Notes: a model not told the origin generated them from the sequence alone. Shown: positions 46,761 to 58,084, counted from the first letter of the stretch. The stretch is 64,000 bases of DNA from Bryoerythrophyllum caledonicum (GCA_963971425.1 OZ020520.1:7296553-7360552); one strand, 5' to 3'. Numbers and translations are program-made.

Positions 46761-47426
46761 CTCTCAAACCCTAGCCGCTCAACCTCAACTCAAAACGCCA
46801 CAAAAAGAAACCAAGACACTGAGCGCTAAGCTTATACTCACTTCCTTCTCTCGCACATCACTACCTCCACCTCAAGCAATCTCACTTCCTCATCTCATAG
46901 CTCAAATTCTGGAGGTTCCAAATCAAGCCAAATGCCACGAAGCAAGAAACAAGATAGAATATTCCCACGTCCTTCTCTCAGAAAGGGCAATCACTTTCCT
47001 CCTGTCTCTGTCGCAAACAGTAACCTCTCCACCAAGACACTATCCTCCCTCACTCGCACATCACCACAACATGAAGAGCTCTCTCTCTCTGACATGGAAT
47101 TTCTAACCTCGAAGGCCAAAAGCAAAAGCAAGACAGCAGCAAGTTATCCTCACATCAGAGGGGCGATGCCATGGTTCCGATTCGAGGAGCTCCAAACCCT
47201 AATGGCAGAGAGTGAAGGAATCTTGTTGGTTCAAAGTACGAAAGAGGAAACAAAATTGAGGACACCTGATCATTGACAGTTAAGTGACTGACTCGGTCAA
47301 GGATGCTTTTAAATATTTACGGTATTAATGAAATCCGTTAACCCTTCCACGTCAGTCGGGAACCGTATATATAGGTACGTATTCTACGGTGTAGAATACA
47401 AAATTTGGAATAAAGTTTACCAAGAC
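46761..47426. promoter_or_regulatory. Promoter side of the SAM gene
   Basis: 5' UTR and upstream DNA of the minus-strand SAM gene. AAACCCTAG near 46777 and AAACCCTAA near 47194 are telo-box-like. A plus-strand open frame (46932-47276) has no recognisable domain and is not called. Confidence 0.45.
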
Positions 47427-47842
47427 TTAGGGCCACTTCACTCTATGCCCAAGTAGAGTGACCGTCCGTCAAAGTGAGTGGCCAAACTATGGCGAGAGGC
47501 CAAAATTTTTTGCCAAACAAATACATTAGATAATATAGATTGAAGATTTGGCCGGTCGTGGTGTGAAGCCCCAAAGGCCAAGTCCAAAGTCCAAACCCCA
47601 TATCATTACGCCCAAAAACATCAGCCAATCAAAATCAGCCAAAAATAATTGGCCTCTTTCATCTAACGGTCCAGATCTTGTTAGTTTTCGATAATTTTAT
47701 TAAAAAAATTGACGGACTCTCGATTGTAGTTTGGCTCGAATCAATGTGTAGGCCTAAAGTCCGAACTTTGGCCGTTATAGCAATCTCATTCGTGGAAATT
47801 GACGGCCACTCGACTTGGCCAACAAGTGTGAAGCGGCCCTTG
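47427..47842. mobile_element. Harbinger-type MITE, copy b (GGGCC..CTTCAC ends)
   Basis: The body 47430-47839 starts GGGCCACTTCAC and ends GTGTGAAGCGGCCC. The flanks are TTA and TTG, close to the 3-bp TWA duplication of PIF/Harbinger elements. It is related over its whole length, in reverse orientation, to 62231-62807. It is non-coding. Confidence 0.75.
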
Positions 47843-48546
47843 GTAGTGATACGAGCTGTTTGCGGGGCTGGTGCCCAACCTCCAAAAAGTCCCAGGTTCC
47901 ACAAGCGACCTGCACCCTATTGTGCTGACCTGCACCCCATACCATGTTTTGCAGTCCCACCCCGCATTCATTTCGCAAACTGGCTATGCAATACCCATGA
48001 TATCTTTGTAAGTGCTTCTTTGAAAATGACATCTTTGCAAATTGAGCAAAGGAAATTTGAAGCAGGGTGCCATATGATTGAATAAGTTCCAGTCATAACA
48101 AACATCACAACTCTTCTTTACTTACAGCAAGCATCATTTGATGGAGATACATGAACAGCTAATGGATGGTAGATTACATATACAGAACAATACACTGATT
48201 TTGGTATTTAGTGTTACAATGCATTTAATGTGGACTTAGGTTTAGAGGTGGAACGAACAGACACTGTATTCACGCCGGTCCCCTGAGGCCGGCGTTACTC
48301 TTCCTCTTCCTTGCATTTAATGTTATAACCTCTCGTCACCACAAAACTCTACTTATGTTTCTCCAAAAAAGTAGTGTTAAAGATTTTTTTTCAATCACTT
48401 TTTGTACACTTTGTAATATTTTGTTATTTCTCAATTTTCTACAAATTATTTGTTCAGTAAACATGAACACTAAATGCAAAGAATTGTAACTTTGGAGTTT
48501 TACGACCTTTACATTTAGTATTGACATTTAGTGTTCATGTTGACAT
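47843..48546. other. Spacer with a TTTAGTGT-family fragment
   Basis: 48205-48545 holds GTATTTAGTGTTAC, CATTTAATGTTATAACC and ACATTTAGTGTTCATG words of the TTTAGTGT family. It also holds GAACAGACACTGTATTCACG (48255-48275), which recurs at 57605 and near 27830. No gene is seen. Confidence 0.5.
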
Positions 48547-49989
48547 TCACCTTTCAAAGGAGACAATTTTTTTTGGCTCACTAGGAGACGCCTTTGACCA
48601 CAAATGGATTGGAAATGGTATTGCACATCCCCACAATATAGAAGAAACACAACAAGCAATAAATTGAGCAAGACTTGCAGGCAAAAATGATCCAAAATCT
48701 ACTTCCACTCTTATAATCACGCCAGACAATAATTGGTAACAAAACTTTAACCCCCACTTAGGCCCATTCCCACACTCTCACATCATAGCCCTATCCAAGG
48801 CAAACTCGGTACCATATGAAGAACCCACCTTACCACCCAAATTATTATAAAAAAAACCTAAGTTTGAACCATCGACCATCCAAACACTGTGCATACACCA
48901 TCAAAATAATAATATTGGTACCACGGAACAACCTGCCACACTCACCTCCACAACAAATAACCTCAACATAAGCGGAATATATATTAAAATGACTCCACCA
49001 ACACCCCCCCCCTTATCCCAATGACTCATAACAAAATATGGTCCCATCTTAAATATGCAAACACAATACAAACCCATCCCACTACACCATCCCCCCTCCC
49101 CACATATCGTGACTATATCCCCTTAAAGTTTGCCCCCGCATATAATTATTACACAGATGGTTCCTTCAAAGAACCAATAGAAGTTAGTCCGGGAAATTGG
49201 CATAGAGGAAAAGCCGGATACGGAAAATACAACCTAACCAAAGGAATAAAAATATCTAAAAGATTCCAGGGACTTCAAAATATCCTCAGAGCAGAAGTGA
49301 TGGCCCTCCATAAAACCCTCCAAATTATCACTACACAATACACTAATGAACTTGCACACATCTTTAGAGATTGTATAAATGTCTTATACATATGAAACAC
49401 ACAAGTTACACACGTTACCCTCCACAATAAACACGCAATTAAGCAATTATGCACTTGGCCATTTAAAAGTGCACTTCGGTACAACGGCGGCCATTGCAAA
49501 CAAAAGTAGCAAAATTGAAAAAAAAAAAAAAAATCAAAGAAAAAAAATATTTTCCAATGGAAAAAAATTAAAGCTTCTGCAACAATATTACGTACAATCA
49601 TGGTTGTTCATATTGGAAGCGATTTTTTGGCATTTTCAACTAATTTGTGGTGGCCCCTCGTTAATACTAGATAAATGTGTATTTAATATAGTTTCACAAT
49701 ATCTCAAAGATAGATTTGAAGGATTGTAGTATATAAACATGCATAATTACAAAAAAACAAACTTTATGCAAGGGTTGGCAATTGATTAAAAGATATTCTA
49801 TGTAATACATAATGCATACAATGGTGAAAACTAAATATAGTTGCTTCAACAATTGGACTTAGCACCAATAGTAAACAAAGCTTTACTCTAAAGGATTAAT
49901 GATATAACGTCTTACATCACCCTTAGAATATACTACTCTTACACATACACTATATATCAATTACCATACACAACTAGTATACTCTCAAA

Positions 49990-50310
49990 AATGTTCACTA
50001 TCTACTCCATAGAATTTAGGGCTGTTTGCAAACGGTCGTCATCGATAGCTTCGGTTTGCATTGCAATATATTGTAGTATGTGAGCCTTTGCCGATTGAAG
50101 AATGCGAATCCTGCTTTCAACCTGCACTCCAAATACATTGCGCTTTCTCCACCCGCTCGCCCCTGGCATGGTTCTTTCCGGTGTGTCTATCCATGAAAAA
50201 ATGCATGCATCTTTCTCTACCTAACTATGGCTCTCCCCAGATGGCTCCCAGAATGAGTCCATGCAATTTGCATACCGCTGTGCAGAAGACCCATGTCCAT
50301 CAACAACCCC
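49990..50310 (-). pseudogene. Coding-like scraps of unknown protein in the TIR element
   Basis: On the minus strand, GHGSSAQRYANCMDSFWEPS (about 50230-50290) and VESRIRILQSAKAHILQYIA with IDDDRLQTALNSME then stop (about 50005-50125) look coding, with a possible AG acceptor in front of the second block. Base composition is higher in GC than the surroundings. They may belong to the element's own protein. No family is recognised. Confidence 0.35.
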
Positions 50311-51439
50311 CCTTTGGAGGTTAAATATGCTACACCTCTTCTGCATCCCTATACATTGGTGTAAATATAACTTATATCATTACTGGCATGATGATAATGA
50401 ATCTAGATCATGTGTGATGCGATCTTTTGTATCCAAGTGAATTGAAACAAAGGAAATCCACTGAACCTAGGGAAGAAAATGAACCATGTTGTCTACTTGC
50501 TATTACCGACACCATTGGAACTTATTACAATCGCTAATAAAAAAAAAGGATTTGTACATCCACATAAAGGTTATTCTACAAACAACATAGTATAGAAGAT
50601 CAATCAACAATCAATCTTAAACTTGTATAAAAATATATGTTTACCTCAAGATACGTTGCAGGTGTTAGCGGTATACGCACTGATGCTTGACGGCGTTTAA
50701 CATTAAATCACCATTCCGTCGTTGTTGAACATGTTTTTCAACCCTTTCCACTGTACCTGCAACACATGCATAAAATTTATATTGTAAACTATGCGATAAA
50801 AACTCTTAAGTATCTTCGTATTACATATAGCCCAAAATTTTAATATAATATGTAAAAGGTTTAAACATAAGGAGGAACAAAGCAAAAGGTCCAAAGTTCA
50901 AAAGTCAAATTTTGACTAGTAAACTTGAGGCACAAGGTTCCAACATGGATATAAGATTTCTATACAGATCTAGAGGTCATTTCTCTTCCCAATTTCTAAG
51001 GTGAGCTCTCTTGCAATCGAAACCTCAGGGCCATGTGCATTTTTATTCCATTCACTAATTTCTGTCAACTTTGTGTATTGTGTAGATTGAAGGAAATTTG
51101 CACATCGAGGAGGTTTTTGCAAATTTGGTAAGCTTCTAACTTTGTTTCAATTCTACATAGAGGGAACTCAGGGATAGATACATGATGATTGAAATTCAGT
51201 CAGAGTTATGATAGTGGTAGGTGAGTACCAATATTTGAATACACAAGTGAGGAAACGAACTTGAGTATGTACAAAATTGCAACTTCAACAAAGTTGACTA
51301 AATACACAAATAGTAGACAACAACTAGTGAGTTCAACCTTCGTTCAACTAAAATAGTTACACGAACTCAACACAAATTGAAGTCAAGAGAGTAGCTAATA
51401 CTATGGCACTAAATCCTCAATACGGCACATCACCGCACT

Positions 51440-51605
51440 ACCTGAAATCCTAGCCGCCACACCCAGGGACCCAAACCCTATCTGCCACACCCAAACCCTA
51501 GCCACCGCAACTAACCCTAGCTGCCACACCCAAACCCTAGCCACAACAACTAACCCTAGCCGCTGCAACTAAACCCTAGTCGCCGCAACCAAACCCTAGC
51601 CACCG
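51440..51605. repeat. CCCTAGCCGCCACAACC-type tandem array, telomere-like
   Basis: About seven degenerate units combine AACCCTAG with GCCGCAACT/GCCACACCC. The AAACCCTA core equals the plant telomere repeat unit, but the array is a minisatellite, not a telomere. Confidence 0.75.
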
Positions 51606-51640
51606 ATCTTATGGAGTTCGCACGACACGTCATGGAGTAA

Positions 51641-52815
51641 CCGTAGACTGGAGGTGTGCGCGCGCACACCCCCAACTGCTGGTGCTCCTACATCCATCCA
51701 AAAACGTAAGTTTTCGACACGTGCCACCTCTTGACAGTGGTGAGGAAGAACTTCGTGAGTGTAGGGTTTTCATTAAAATATGTACCTTCAACAAAGCCCT
51801 GCGCAGCATCGCTGCGGCCTCGCACGACAAAGCAACTCTCGAAACCTCCCAGGTCACCTGACCTCGCAGGTCGCAGATGCGGCACGCGCAAGCGCTCACA
51901 GGCGCGACGCGGCGCACAGGCTCGAAGGCAGGCTCCGTGGCCCTCCAGACTCCATGGCTCAGCAGCTCCTGCGCTCCGAGGCTCCTACGCTCATAGACTT
52001 CGACGCTCCTGCGCTCCAGGCTCGCAGGCGGTCCATGCCCTGTGATCGAACATTTAGGCATATCCAACGCAGGATTCAAACTAGCGCTCACCGGAGATGA
52101 GCACAAGGGCGCGGGCACACAGGACTCAAACTAGCGCTCACCGGAGATGAGCACAGGGGCGGGCAGGCGCGGCGCGCACAAGGGTCTTGCTTTGCTTTTT
52201 CAGGTCCAAGCATAAAATCTTGGGTGTCCGCTGGCTTGAAAGGCCGGCCGCAGAAGAAGCCGCCAGGAAACATGAGGGTGGATGGTGTGTTCCTGGACAC
52301 ATCGCAGATCCTGTCCACCGCGCAGTCGCTAGTGTTCGGGAAGGACGAGGGCGCGCAGCAGGATCCCAGCATCTCCAAGCAGATCACACTCCCTGATGCG
52401 GAGGATGTGGACAAGCAGAAAGAGATCAGTCGCAACGGCGGGTGCCCGGTGCCGCAATTCAGGCGCGGCACGCACAGGGGCTCGCAGGCGCGGCGCAAGC
52501 GCCCGCGCGGCGCAAGAGCGGCTATGCGCCATGTTCATTGATGTGCCTTAATCTCATTGTTTCCATTCCTCACACCTCCTTCTCTCTCCCAAACCCTAGC
52601 CGCCCACAACTTCTCTCCCTCACACCTCCCCTCCATTCCTCTCCCTCACAACTCCCCTCCATTCCTCTCCCTCACAACTCTTCTCTCTTCACCCTCCACC
52701 CTCACAAGCCCCTCTCTCACGAACCCACAAGCCTCTCCCTCCAAACCCCTCTCTTACACTCACTGTCTCCTTCACAACTACTGCCAAGGGGTGTGCGCGC
52801 ACACCCCTCGTAGGA
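51641..52815. mobile_element. GC-rich module with palindromic inverted ends and captured coding text
   Basis: Both ends carry a near-palindrome, GGTGTGCGCGCGCACACC at 51652 and GGGGTGTGCGCGCACACCCC at 52787. The flanks also match in inverted order (GTAG..). Inside, 52074-52160 holds a direct duplication of ACTCAAACTAGCGCTCACCG. 52200-52430 holds a 74-codon open stretch after an AG acceptor (MRVDGVFLDTSQILSTAQSL, QDPSISKQITLPDAEDVDKQ). This looks like a host gene fragment picked up by a transposon. It is distinctly GC-rich against its AT-rich host element. Confidence 0.5.
52575..52790. repeat. CT-rich tandem repeat (CCCTCACAACTCCCCTCCATTC)
   Basis: A pyrimidine-rich array in which a unit of about 27 bp, CTCCATTCCTCTCCCTCACA, repeats two to three times and then decays to CCCTC/CACAAGCC words. 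Confidence 0.7.
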
Positions 52816-52989
52816 CTACCCCAAAGGTGAAGGATTGATATCCCTCATTGATACCCTCATTTCCCTAAACCCTAATACCAAACCCTAATTGATACCCGAA
52901 ATAGACACCTCGGTTGATAACCGGGTATAGGTACCTACGAAATCATACCCTGGTGGTGATACCCTCGCTATTGATACCCAAAGTACTTT

Positions 52990-53919
52990 GGTCCATAAAT
53001 AATGTTGAGAATATCTCAAACAAAAATCGTTAAAAATGTTTATTTTAGTGCATTTAGCAAGGAAGAAAATATAAAGCTTTTTTTGGAGTTTTAACCGTAG
53101 GATCTCAATCCTTACTTATTAAATAATGTACTTTCAAAATATCATAAATTTTTACCGCACGGATTGAAATATTATAATGTTTGAAGTAGAGAAAAGGCTC
53201 ATTTTCTTCCCTGCGTTTACTAGATCAGCAGACTTTGACTTCAATTAGTGTCCAATTTTTGCACTATAAAAGGTCTCAATTAATTATCATACTGTTAAGC
53301 ATCATGTTAGTTTGCTATATACCAATTTTGAGAGGTAGAGAAGAGGTGTGGCATATTCAAAAAAATTGTGCAATGAGTGGAGGTTCAATAATTCTCAATT
53401 CACGTAATATTTTTTTGTGAACTCGATATTGTTTCAAATAAAAATCCAAATGGTGAATAAGAAGGTTTACATCACATAATGCCGTAGGAAAAATCAAAAG
53501 TGAATCATACGAAGATCTCAAAGATTTATGTGGAAAGGTAGAAGTAATTTTGGTACCTTGGCCGAAAATGTGTGACAATGTGTGAAAATAATTGACTCAA
53601 GGATTAATATGCTATTTCACCAAAGAACTAACAACATGCTTAACACGATGGTATTGGAAATAGATCTTGTGTAGTGCAAATTTTTTGAGAGGTAGACAAG
53701 GAGTGTAGCATATTCAAAAAAAATTGTGCAATGAGTGGAGGTTCAATAATTCTCAATTCACGTTATATTTTTTAGTGAACTTGATATTCTTTTAACCCCT
53801 AGAGGACCAAACGTCCCCCCGGGGTCATTTTGGATTTTGGGCATGTACCTACAATTCGAAAAAAATCCTTTTTAATTAATTTTCTTCTCAAGATAGGATC
53901 TGATAAGAGCTTTGTGGAG

Positions 53920-53961
<42 letters not shown>

Positions 53962-55080
53962 TTTTAAAATTTAAATTTTTTTTTTTTTGGATTTGTGGTT
54001 TAAAAGTTAGTACCACTTAAAGCCAAAAGTGGGACTTCGGCACTTCCAAAATTTTTGACAAAAGTTTCTATTGACATTGAGATTTTTCACACATATAAAG
54101 AATATTTCCTTATTTTGAAATTTTCAAAAAACATTCTCGTCTTTAGTGTATAAAGGCATTTTATTCCAAGTCAAACATTTTCACACATTGTCGAGCAACG
54201 GAGGAAAAAAACTTCATCTTTTCTACATAAAACCTAGAGATCTTCATATTTTTCACTTTTTTTTTTCAACAACAATACAGGGTGAAAACCTTCTTATTGA
54301 CCGTTTGGATTGTCATTTGAATACATACGTAGTTCACAAAAAAATAAAACGTGAAATGGCAATTTTTGAACCTCCACTCCTTGGACACTTGTTTTTAATA
54401 TGCTACACCCCTTTTTTACCTCTAAAAATTGGTGTGATGGGAAATTAAATCATGCTTAAGACAATGGTAAAATATTTAGACCTTGTACAATGCAAAAATT
54501 TGATACAAAATGAAGTCAAAGTCAGCTGATCTACTCAACGCCGAGATGAAAATGAACCATTGTTTTGACTTTAAACACTAAAATCTATCAATCCGTGCGG
54601 TGGATTGCAACCAAAATTTGATGGCATGTTTATATGGAAGTCTATTTTAAGATCTTACGGTTGAAAATCCAAAATTCACATTAAAATGTGATTTTCATGT
54701 CTCTTTTTGACAGTGGCAGTTTTGGATTGGTTTTAGAGCAAAATAGGTCGTGGTCCTTTAGGGGTTAAATGAGAATCCAAATGGTCAATAAGAAGGTTTA
54801 CATCACATAATGCCGTAGGAAAAATCAAAAGTGAATCATACGAAGATCTATGTGGAAAGGTAGAAGTTATTTTGGTACCTTGGCCGAAAATGTGTGACAA
54901 TGTGTGAAAATAATTGACTCAAGGATTAATATGCTATTTCACCAAAGAACTAACAACATGCTTAATATAATGGTATTGGATTTAGATCTTTTGTAGAGCA
55001 AAAGTTTTTAGAGGTAGATAAGGGGTGTAGCATGTTCAAAAAAATTGTGCAATGAGTGGTGGTTCAAAAATTCTTATTCC
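52990..55080. repeat. TTAA-family remnant with internal 350-357-bp tandem units
   Basis: 53040-53330 matches the 63780-64000 interior of the family. From 53332 a unit starting GAGGTAGAGAAGAGGTGTGG repeats at 53689 and, after removing the nested insert, at 55011. The period is about 350-357 bp. The second unit is interrupted by the element at 53792-54768. The first unit shows the unoccupied site. Confidence 0.75.
53792..54768. mobile_element. TTAA-flanked piggyBac-like non-autonomous element, copy 4, with natural near-empty site
   Basis: TTAA at 53792-53795 and 54765-54768 flank a 969-bp body. It starts CCCCTAGAGGACC and ends GGTCCTTTAGGGG. The neighbouring tandem unit has GATATTGTTTCAAATAAAAA where this one has GATATTCTTTTAA, the insert, then TTAAATGAGA. 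So one TTAA (TCAA in the sister unit) became two on insertion. A TA microsatellite lies at about 53927-53955. It is non-coding. Confidence 0.88.
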
Positions 55081-55109
55081 ATACTAATAGTGACTATCGT
55101 TTTGTAATG

Positions 55110-55603
55110 ATATACAGGTTTTTGGAGTGTTGCGTTATGGCACCACCAAAAATATTGACAAAATCTGGGAGAGCCACGGCTGGTGGATCGCGGAAGTGGA
55201 TGAGTCGAACGCCTTCTTATGGGTGACGGATTATCCCTTTGAGCTGGGGAAGCGTTCATCGGCGTTGAGGAAGAGTTTTGGCAAAATTCAGGCAATCATT
55301 CTTGGACGTGATGATATGGTATACGTTATTTGCGCAGTGGGTCCAGGTCAATCGGAGGTGAAGACTTCTCTTTCAAAGAAGTTGCTTCTTGCACCTGTCC
55401 CTTTGAATCTTCTTCAAAATCCAGGTCAAGTGAAGTTCCTCAAATCATTGCAGACGTTTTAGTTGAAAATCTCTCTTGCGGTACGTACTGCTAGACACAA
55501 TAACGTTTTAGCATGTTTAGCGTTATCACCGGAGATCGTGCTGAAGGCTAAGAAGATTATGGACGTGGAGGGAGTCGTTCCGCCAAAAGATGAGCTCTGA
55601 GCC
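55110..55603 (+). pseudogene. Coding-like segment of unknown protein, interrupted once
   Basis: After a TATACAG acceptor-like site (55107-55114) one frame stays open to a TAG at 55460 and then continues in the same frame to TGA at about 55600. Visible text includes RYGTTKNIDKIWESHGWWIA, VTDYPFELGKRSSALRK and GPGQSEVKTSLSKKLLLAPV. After the stop comes ARHNNVLACLALSPEIVLKA, ending PPKDEL. Composition is richer in GC than both flanks. I do not recognise the family; it is either the host element's own protein or a captured gene piece. Confidence 0.45.
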
Positions 55604-57912
55604 CTGGAATTATATACTACAGTAGAGCATGCACGGAGTTTAGGTGGCAAGTACGTTAGTATAATGCAGTCGAGATGTGTCTATCGTTCGGTGGGTGGTA
55701 TATATTTATATATTGGGTGGTCCATATGATATGTTTGATTTTAGAATTCCTCAGCAATAGTGTGGAATTGCTTGATTATGTATGTTTTTGCATTATATAA
55801 TACAGTGAGGTACTTTACACTGTCTTAGGAAATTGCATATATATTTTTGTATCTCTTACACATTGTATTTGTAGTGCACTACTCTAAAATCCTATAATAA
55901 CTCATAACAAATTTATAATCTCTTTGGGCACATGATTATAATTTTGTAGCAGGATTTGTAAACTAGATTAGAAATCATATATTTTCTAAAAAAAGGTAGA
56001 AAACATAAAAAATATATTACTGATATGAACATGAAGATGCCAAGGTATGACACGACAAACACCAAAAAAATTTGACAAAAAACATACTAAACTTTTGCCA
56101 AATTTTGATTTAAAAAAAAGTTATGAGCAAATAACTTGCGGTTTTCTACCAGCAACCAGTGCACTTGGCTAAGTGCATAATTGCTTAATTGCGTGTTAAT
56201 AGCCACCCCGACCAAGCCATCCTATCATCCATGGTTCAAATGCTACAAAATTGCACACAAATCACAACTCTCCATAAAGTTAAAGCACATGTCAATATAA
56301 AAGGAAATGAACAAGCGGATAAACTAGCTAAAGCAGGGCTAAGTAAATCCCATAGAAATGCCAAACACCCATATGAACACACCCATGCACCCCATACTAC
56401 CTCCAAAGAGAAAATTGGTCTTCTATGGAAGACACCGCAAACAAAGGCCCCATCATATTTTTAGATAAATACCTCAAAAAAAAAGATTAACTTAACAACC
56501 TCAATCTAATCTCAGAAAATCTCAGTAGTATACATATATGGACCGGTAATAACAACATTAATAATGAACTATTTACAAACTTTTGGAAAAATTCCACAAT
56601 TATAGACTTACAAAAAACATACATAATCAAATTTTGTACCGGACAATACATGGAAAATCCCCGCAAACAACTCTTTGTTGGTACCAAAAGATTCCCACCC
56701 ATAACATGCCCAATATACACATCCAAAGACTCAGACACATGGCTACATGTACTCCTCAAATGTCAAAACCACCATATGCACTCCCTAATCATCAAAAGGC
56801 ACAATAAAGCGGTATGGGAAATCCGGAAGCTAATAATATCCTCCAACAAATCACGATGCTTTATACTTATGAACACCATAACCTTCAACAACAAACCACA
56901 AGAAAATACAGCCCCGTCATGGCTACTTCCATGCACATGTGGAACCCAAAGATGTCACTGTAATGCATGATTCAACCTAGATATACTATGCATCAAAGAA
57001 CTGCCATGTAAAGACCCCCCCACTGGACCACATAAATACAAACCTAACCATTCAATTTATTGAATTCAAATATTTTAATGATAGATTTTCTTCAAAAGCA
57101 ATCGAAATCAAAATTAATAAATACCAACCACTTATCAACAACATTGCAGCCCTTGGATGAAAAGTTGACCCCCTTATTGTCATCACAACTGGAGCTAGAG
57201 CTACTACCTTTATCCCCTCTATGAAAAGTCTTAAATTAACATTCAATATCCCCACTAATCCAATAAAAAATACATTCACAAAAATTAATACCATCGCTAT
57301 CCAACATGCAATGTCCATACTTCTACATCAATGCAAACTAGAAAATAATTAACCCCTTCCAGATTCACATGATACACCTTAAGATCTCTCAAAACACACA
57401 ATTAATCTTAACAGCTCTCAAAACACACAATTAATCTTAATAGATTACTTCTCGGAATGGAGCCCTATGGCTCTAGTTGGTCCTTGATCTCTGGTTACTA
57501 GTTACTCGTTACTGGTCCCTGGTTACATAGTGTCTAACCTCGAGAGGGGGGAATATTTCCATACTACTAAACCTGTGTATGGTGGACACGGATTTAGTAG
57601 TGGAACAAAGAGACACTTTATTCACTCCGGCCCCTTACTTGGACCGAAGTTCTTCTTTCTTTTTGACATTTAGTGTTGTAACATTATTGGGGTTGTTGAT
57701 ATATAATGTTAGAGTTTGTAATTAGTGTTTCAAATACTAAAGTACCAAAATCAATGTAGTTGTAGACCTCATGAAATAAGTGAGATGACCCTGTTGGCTC
57801 AGTTGTATGTAGAGCTGCAAAACATTGAGGTAAAATAAAACCATAACAGTGGTAAACTATACAAAAAATTCATCCCCTACCAACAAGGTTAAACATTCAT
57901 TTAACTAACCAT

Positions 57913-58037
57913 TTAACCCTTTAACACCAGGCTGGCTACAATGCGACCATCAATCTAGGACTGAAGTAGATGTCCTTCACAGAATCTATTACGCTCGTAG
58001 ATGATGGTCGCACCAAAGCGAGGCTAGCGTTTAAGGG
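57913..58037. repeat. Small inverted-repeat element next to a TTAA
   Basis: CCCTTTAACACCAGGCTGGC at 57917 pairs imperfectly with GCGAGGCTAGCGTTTAAGGG ending at 58037. An inner pair, GCGACCATCA and TGATGGTCGC, matches exactly. TTAA precedes the left end. It is about 120 bp and folds into one hairpin. Confidence 0.6.
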
Positions 58038-58084
58038 CTCATACTAATTCATGCAAGGCAAGATCCATCTTCAGAAAAAGATCC

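Larger units (their letters stand above)
49430..56197. mobile_element. 6.77-kb terminal-inverted-repeat element inside the LINE, AATA target duplication
   Basis: The left end starts AACACGCAATTAAGCAATTA at 49430. The reverse complement of the right end (56197 inwards) begins with the same 27 bases. After one mismatch it continues GCCA. AATA flanks both sides (49426-49429, 56198-56201), a 4-bp duplication. AAGTGCAC/GTGCACTT recurs just inside both ends. The interior has coding-looking scraps at about 50000-50300 (minus) and 55110-55600 (plus), a GC-rich module at 51.65-52.81 kb and a TTAA-family nest at 53.0-55.1 kb. I could not recognise a transposase, so the superfamily is open. Confidence 0.72.
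48547..57355 (+). mobile_element. LINE remnant, copy B, split by a 6.77-kb insertion
   Basis: Two pieces of one LINE lie on the plus strand: 48547-49429 and 56198-57355. The first has the start of RNase H (YYTDGSFKEPIE). The second continues it (HPDQAILSSMVQMLQNCTQ, HKVKAHVNIKGNEQADKLAK) and then the C-terminal zinc-type motif CPIYTSKDSDTWLHVLLKC with later H residues. A tail homologous to copy A follows. Both are diverged with stops. The 5' part, including reverse transcriptase, is absent, so the copy was 5'-truncated. The uninterrupted copy A reads straight across the junction, which proves the split is an insertion. Confidence 0.85.

Noticed and set aside
45861-46829. Long plus-strand frame opposite the SAM-domain gene
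   Set aside because: It has no recognisable motif. It is a GC-rich mirror of the minus-strand coding sequence, which contains a clear SAM domain.
51440-51605. A chromosome end or true telomere
   Set aside because: The CCCTAG(C/T)CGCC units are a degenerate minisatellite, and ordinary sequence continues on both sides.
55580-55603. C-terminal PPKDEL as an ER-retention signal
   Set aside because: The frame before it is interrupted and no signal peptide is visible, so KDEL is probably coincidence.
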